Positions 8,597-12,226 of a stretch of 12,226 nucleotides of DNA are shown here, in pieces. Every line of letters starts with the position of its first letter. The first letter of the stretch is position 1. The stretch covers positions 1-12,226 of the forward strand of contig CALHKJ010000145.1 in assembly GCA_938033975.1 (NCBI GenBank). Direction: 5' to 3'. The stretch comes from an uncultured Saprospiraceae bacterium. Lineage in GTDB: Bacteria; Bacteroidota; Bacteroidia; Chitinophagales; Saprospiraceae. The translations under genes and the position numbers were made by a program. The notes under the pieces are model-generated. The model searched no databases, was not told the DNA's origin, and worked only from the letters and a program-made list of their open reading frames with translations.

Positions 8597-9934
8597 TTGA
8601 AGAGCATCTTGTTTTCCATAGGAGATTTTGACTTTACCGTAGACCACGTGATTGGGCTTTCAATTTTAGTCCTATTCTGTTGGTTTTTAAATTCACTTTT
8701 AATAAAGTGGCTTGTCCCTAAGCTTACTAATAAGAAAGATGTTTCAAATGCCTATTTAAAAGATGTAATAAGGCAAATTAGTATTTTGGTATTCCTAATC
8801 TTTGTTCTCTTAACGATAGTTTTTCTTGACATTAATCAGGTCGTTTTCAAAACTGAGGATTTTGATTATTTAATAAGCCATTTTATCAACCTACTGATCA
8901 CAATTCAATTATTGCGAATTGTTTTTTGGTTTGTTTCTAACCTATACATTCACGATTATTATTCTAGTCGAGATGAAAAAGAGAAGATTGGATTTGATGC
9001 AGAAAAAGATGCAGTAGAACAAGAATCTACAGTCAACCGTGTCTTTAGATATATTCTATCTGTTCTTGCAATTTTATTTGTCCTAAATCTATTCAATATT
9101 GATCTTTCTCTCTACGAAAACACCTTAGAGAATGGTCGTACTTTAAGTTTTAAAATATCAAATATTTTAATTTCGATATTGATATTTCTTTTTGCACAAT
9201 TATTTGTGTGGTTATTTATTCAGATTATACTTTATAGTGTTTATAAAAGAAGAAAGGTTGACAAAGGAGCACAATTTGCGATCAATCAACTATTTAAGTA
9301 CGTTGTATTTATTATAGCCTTTATTTTAATCTTAGATAATTTAGGTTTAGATATAACGATTCTTTTAGGTGGAGCCGCAGCACTTTTGGTTGGAATTGGA
9401 TTAGGACTTCAGCAAACATTCAATGATTTTATTTCTGGCTTAGTTTTATTGTTTGAAAGAACAGTTGCAGTTGGAGATGTATTAGAAATTGGACCAATAG
9501 TAGGAACAGTAAAAAAGATTGGTTTGAGAGCCTCTTCCATTGAAACTAGGGCTAATATTACAATGTTAGTGCCTAACTCTAAGTTGGTACAAGACAATGT
9601 CATCAACTGGACTCACTTTGATGACAAGGTTCGTTTTAAGCTGTCAGTTGGGGTGGCTTATGGGTCAGATACACAATTGGTGAAAAAAATTCTTATTGAG
9701 GTAGCTAAGAAAAATCCCTACGTTAGTCAGTACCCTGCGCCCTTTGTGCGCTTTAATGAATTTGCAGATAGCTCCTTAAACTTCACTGTGTTTTTCTTTT
9801 CTCGAAATGTTATTGTGATAGAGGATATTAAAAGTGATATGCGATTTGAAATTGATAAGAAATTTAGAGAAAACGATATTTCAATTCCATTCCCGCAACA
9901 AGATGTTTGGATTAAATCTAAGCCTAAAGAATAA
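8597..9934 (+). CDS. MscS-family mechanosensitive ion channel
   Basis: A 445-aa inner-membrane channel that opens under membrane tension to release solutes on hypo-osmotic shock. About six hydrophobic helices precede the conserved pore helix at ~255-285, rich in Gly and Ala (LGGAAALLVGIGLGLQQ), followed by the signature FNDFISGLVLLFER. The MscS beta domain follows (GTVKKIGLRASSIETR, then LVPNSKL), and the C-terminal alpha/beta domain ends in ISIPFPQQDVWIK. It is longer than E. coli MscS (286 aa), with extra N-terminal helices as in larger MscS paralogues. The start is a TTG at 8597, 17 bases after the rsmG stop. The upstream in-frame stop is at 8582, and the first internal ATG is codon 323, so no ATG start is possible. 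TTG 8609 or ATT 8588 are alternatives. The 3' end overlaps the convergent gene by 11 bp. Confidence 0.92.
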   Translation: MKSILFSIGDFDFTVDHVIGLSILVLFCWFLNSLLIKWLVPKLTNKKDVSNAYLKDVIRQISILVFLIFVLLTIVFLDINQVVFKTEDFDYLISHFINLLITIQLLRIVFWFVSNLYIHDYYSSRDEKEKIGFDAEKDAVEQESTVNRVFRYILSVLAILFVLNLFNIDLSLYENTLENGRTLSFKISNILISILIFLFAQLFVWLFIQIILYSVYKRRKVDKGAQFAINQLFKYVVFIIAFILILDNLGLDITILLGGAAALLVGIGLGLQQTFNDFISGLVLLFERTVAVGDVLEIGPIVGTVKKIGLRASSIETRANITMLVPNSKLVQDNVINWTHFDDKVRFKLSVGVAYGSDTQLVKKILIEVAKKNPYVSQYPAPFVRFNEFADSSLNFTVFFFSRNVIVIEDIKSDMRFEIDKKFRENDISIPFPQQDVWIKSKPKE

Positions 9935-9955
9935 TACCAGTATTGATGCTTAGAT
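9916..9955. repeat. Inverted repeat across overlapping convergent stop codons
   Basis: ATCTAAGC (9916-9923) pairs exactly with GCTTAGAT (9948-9955). Inside the loop, AATA and TATT can pair around CCAG. The repeat surrounds the stops of the channel gene (9932-9934) and the PagL-like gene (9924-9926). The stem is AT-rich and lacks a long T-run, so a role as bidirectional terminator is only a possibility. Confidence 0.3.
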
Positions 9956-11051
9956 ATTGAGCTACAAATTTGTGAGACCTCACACCAATTCCGAAAAACA
10001 ACCTCTTGTTTGATTGCTGAATAATCTTCCTACCATAGTTAATTGAGAACATCGTAGAAAAGGGATCCTTTTGTAATTTTTCTTCAAACGGCAGATAGAA
10101 TCCAAATTGAAATCGCGCAAAAACATTCCCAAATAAAAAGTCTCCAGAAATTTTTCCTAAGAAATCTCTAGCCTCCCTTGAAGCAACTTCATTAGATTCA
10201 AATTGTGTTTTTTGAAAATAGAAATCAGCATAGTTATACTGATAGGTAAACCCACCAACAAGTCTAAAATATTCGAACAAGTAATAATGGGAGTAAAGAC
10301 TTATCTGCGGAACTTTAAAGGTCAGCCCTTCTGGTATATTAATTTGACGAAAACCGAGACCTACATTAATTTCAAATTTCCACTTATCAAATGCTTGCAG
10401 GGACTTGTACTTTGTGCCTTTTGTATGTTGCGGGCCTTCCTCTAACAAGTATTTAAAACCTAATAACAGAGATGCAGTATTTATGCCTGCATTAGGTGCT
10501 TTTGCTGCTCCATTTGAATAGTGAAAAAATTGTGGTCCTAGGCTGATATCCAGATTGTTATTTGTCCTATACCTTAATTCAAATCGCAATGCTAAAATTG
10601 AATTCCAATGCGAACCTATAGCATTGTTTTCTCGATTAAGTGCTCCATTCTTTTTAGATAAATAGGAAAGGCCGTTTCCCATTTGACAATAAACTTTAAA
10701 TTTTTCTTTTTGCCATAAAGTGAAATTAACGCTAGGATAGTATGCTATTGCCACACCCAGCTGATTTGAATTGAAGTGGTGAAAATGTAGGTGATGACTA
10801 ATATCTGGTAACCTCCAGAATCTTTGCCAAGAGACACTAGTATCTTTTTTTGCAACGTATTCAAGATTAACACCTTGAGTACTTGTAGGTTGAGTAAACA
10901 TTAGAAAATCACGATGTCTAACAATGTTGCCAGTAAAAACTGAAGCACCTGCTGACTGAGCATAGATTTGATTTTCTCCAAATAAAAAAATTATAAAGAG
11001 AGCAAGCTTAAGAAAATAGCTTGTTTTAGCTAGATGTTGTTTCTTAAAAAT
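9924..11051 (-). CDS. Acyloxyacyl hydrolase / PagL-like lipid A 3-O-deacylase family outer-membrane protein
   Basis: A predicted outer-membrane beta-barrel related to PagL, which removes an acyl chain from lipid A. The catalytic signature is visible as His177 and Ser179 in FFHYSNGAAKAPNAGINT (HxS spacing as in PagL). Alternating beta-strands run throughout and the protein ends in a strand (SINTGIIL). The first ATG (10901) would begin in mature sequence. Upstream, the frame continues to 11082 and encodes a clear signal peptide (KTSYFLKLALFIIFLFG, then IYAQ) with basic residues before it. No ATG, GTG or TTG exists in that extension, so an ATT at 11051, overlapping the end of the ammonia-lyase gene, is proposed; numbering uses it. 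Total length ~375 aa exceeds PagL itself (about 170 aa), as Bacteroidota members carry extra barrel sequence. The family is likely, the start uncertain, and the substrate unproven. Confidence 0.75.
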   Translation of the reverse strand: MFKKQHLAKTSYFLKLALFIIFLFGENQIYAQSAGASVFTGNIVRHRDFLMFTQPTSTQGVNLEYVAKKDTSVSWQRFWRLPDISHHLHFHHFNSNQLGVAIAYYPSVNFTLWQKEKFKVYCQMGNGLSYLSKKNGALNRENNAIGSHWNSILALRFELRYRTNNNLDISLGPQFFHYSNGAAKAPNAGINTASLLLGFKYLLEEGPQHTKGTKYKSLQAFDKWKFEINVGLGFRQINIPEGLTFKVPQISLYSHYYLFEYFRLVGGFTYQYNYADFYFQKTQFESNEVASREARDFLGKISGDFLFGNVFARFQFGFYLPFEEKLQKDPFSTMFSINYGRKIIQQSNKRLFFGIGVRSHKFVAQYLSINTGIIL

Positions 11052-12226
11052 ACTTCGGTGCTTTTTATATCTGGTGCTAAATATCTATCAACAGTTAATT
11101 TGGGAACTTTAGTTCTGAAACTATCAAACAAACTCTGAAGTTCTGGAGACAAGGATACATCTTTTCTGTATTCCAAAGCTTGGCAAGCAATCATCCATTC
11201 AATAGATAAGATACTATAAATATTATTTACCACTCTGAATATTTTGGTCCCTGCGTTTGCAGCCATGCTTACATGATCTTCTTGACCTTTACTAGAGACA
11301 ATTGAATCAACAGATGCCGGAGTACAGAGTTGTTTATTTTGACTGACAACTGAAGCTGCAGTATATTGACAAATCATAAAACCTGAATGCAGTCCTGCAT
11401 TATCTGCTAAGTAGGCTGGTAGCCCACGCTCTCCGTTTATAAGTTTGTAAGTTCTCCTTTCAGAAATACTACCTAATTCTGATAAGGCTATGCATAAATA
11501 GTCCAAGGGCAGAGCTAAGATCTGTGCATGAAAATTCCCACCAATTAAAATCAAATCTTCTTCATCAAAAATGTTTGGATTATCAGTTACTGCATTGATT
11601 TCATTTTCTACAATATGCTCAACATGATCTATTGCTATTTTTGATGCTCCATGCACCTGTGGTACACAGCGAAATGAATATGGATCTTGAACACTATGGA
11701 CTGTTTTAGACAAACTACAGTCGTTCATTAATTGGTAGATAATTCCTGCAACTTCTTGCTGACCAGAATGATTTCGAATCCTGGATAAGGAAGGATGATA
11801 GGGGTCAGTTTTGCAAGCAAAACTTATGGCAGAAATAGCTGCTGTGTAGTTAGCAATTTTCAATAATTTATGTGCATCTTCTACAGCATGCAGAGCATAA
11901 GCCAAAGAAAATTGAGTACCATTCAAAAGAGCAAGACCTTCTTTGAAAGATAATTTTAATGATTGAAGACCAGCTTGATCAAAAGCTTTTTGAGCCTCCA
12001 TTTTCATTCCTTTATAATTGACTTCACCCATTCCTATCAATGGAAGAGATAAATGTGCAAGGGGAGCCAAATCACCTGATGCACCCAATGACCCTAGCTG
12101 ATAAACTACAGGATAAATTTCTGCATTAAACATGTTTATGAGCGACTCAATAAGAACCAACCTAACCCCAGAATACCCTTGGGATAAATTATTGATTTTT
12201 AATGCCAACATAGTACGCACTATATC
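11030..12226 (-). CDS. hutH: Aromatic amino acid ammonia-lyase, histidine ammonia-lyase (HutH) family, 5' end cut by window edge
   Basis: About 398 codons of an ammonia-lyase that normally runs to ~500 aa; roughly the first 100 residues lie beyond the right edge, where the frame is still open. The MIO cofactor forms from Ala-Ser-Gly, seen in GSLGASGDLAPLAHL with the ASG codons at 12082-12074. Other family landmarks are LNGTQ, VQDPYSFRCVPQVHGA, TDNPNIF...GGNFHAQ, GLPAYLADNAGLHSGF and SSKGQEDHVSMAANAG. The last favours histidine as substrate, giving urocanate and ammonia, though the substrate-selecting N-terminal residues are not visible. No other histidine-degradation gene lies in the window, so a tyrosine- or phenylalanine-directed role, as in some Bacteroidota pigment clusters, cannot be excluded. 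It is followed with overlap by the PagL-like gene. Confidence 0.9.
   Translation of the reverse strand, partial: DIVRTMLALKINNLSQGYSGVRLVLIESLINMFNAEIYPVVYQLGSLGASGDLAPLAHLSLPLIGMGEVNYKGMKMEAQKAFDQAGLQSLKLSFKEGLALLNGTQFSLAYALHAVEDAHKLLKIANYTAAISAISFACKTDPYHPSLSRIRNHSGQQEVAGIIYQLMNDCSLSKTVHSVQDPYSFRCVPQVHGASKIAIDHVEHIVENEINAVTDNPNIFDEEDLILIGGNFHAQILALPLDYLCIALSELGSISERRTYKLINGERGLPAYLADNAGLHSGFMICQYTAASVVSQNKQLCTPASVDSIVSSKGQEDHVSMAANAGTKIFRVVNNIYSILSIEWMIACQALEYRKDVSLSPELQSLFDSFRTKVPKLTVDRYLAPDIKSTEVFLRNNI

Noticed and set aside
5697..9934. Defence or phage-related operon
   Set aside because: All four products have ordinary envelope or ribosome-modification roles, and no nuclease, sensor or toxin domain was seen.
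10203..10445. 80-codon plus-strand open frame
   Set aside because: Antisense to the PagL-like gene, whose barrel sequence and HxS motif show it is the real coding strand.

Overview
The window is AT-rich and carries hallmarks of Bacteroidota: a gingipain-type (peptidase C25) type IX secretion sortase-like protein with a Por-type C-terminal domain, a lipobox-bearing beta-helix lipoprotein, weak or absent Shine-Dalgarno sequences, and a TAnnTTTG-type promoter element. The order cannot be fixed from sequence alone; a free-living, possibly marine member of the Flavobacteriales or a related order is a reasonable guess.

Layout. On the minus strand, positions 5314 to 1 hold a very large C25/PorU2-like protein followed by a sugar-nucleotide aminotransferase (WecE type) that runs off the left edge. 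The two share one base at the stop/start (TAGTG), and a perfect 14-bp inverted repeat lies just inside the aminotransferase gene. A 382-bp divergent intergenic region (5315-5696) separates them from a plus-strand group: beta-helix lipoprotein, family 2 glycosyltransferase with membrane anchors, rsmG (16S rRNA m7G methyltransferase) and an MscS-type mechanosensitive channel. These are packed with gaps of 0 to 17 bp and probably form one transcription unit. Its 3' end overlaps by 11 bp the end of a convergent minus-strand pair: an aromatic amino acid ammonia-lyase (HutH family, 5' end off the right edge) followed by an overlapping PagL-like lipid A deacylase/acyloxyacyl hydrolase.

Functionally most genes concern the cell envelope: protein display by T9SS, surface-polysaccharide amino-sugar synthesis, glycosyl transfer, lipid A remodelling and osmotic protection. 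rsmG and the ammonia-lyase are the exceptions. No mobile element, CRISPR array, tRNA or rRNA was seen.

The most notable oddity is at gene starts. The glycosyltransferase and the PagL-like protein both have frames that run, with convincing membrane or signal-peptide sequence, well upstream of any ATG, GTG or TTG. mscS appears to start at TTG and wecE at GTG. This points to non-canonical starts (AUU/AUC) or small indels. I see no convincing wholly new system here; the strongest leads are these starts, the hairpin in wecE, and the sortase-like protein coupled to an amino-sugar enzyme.
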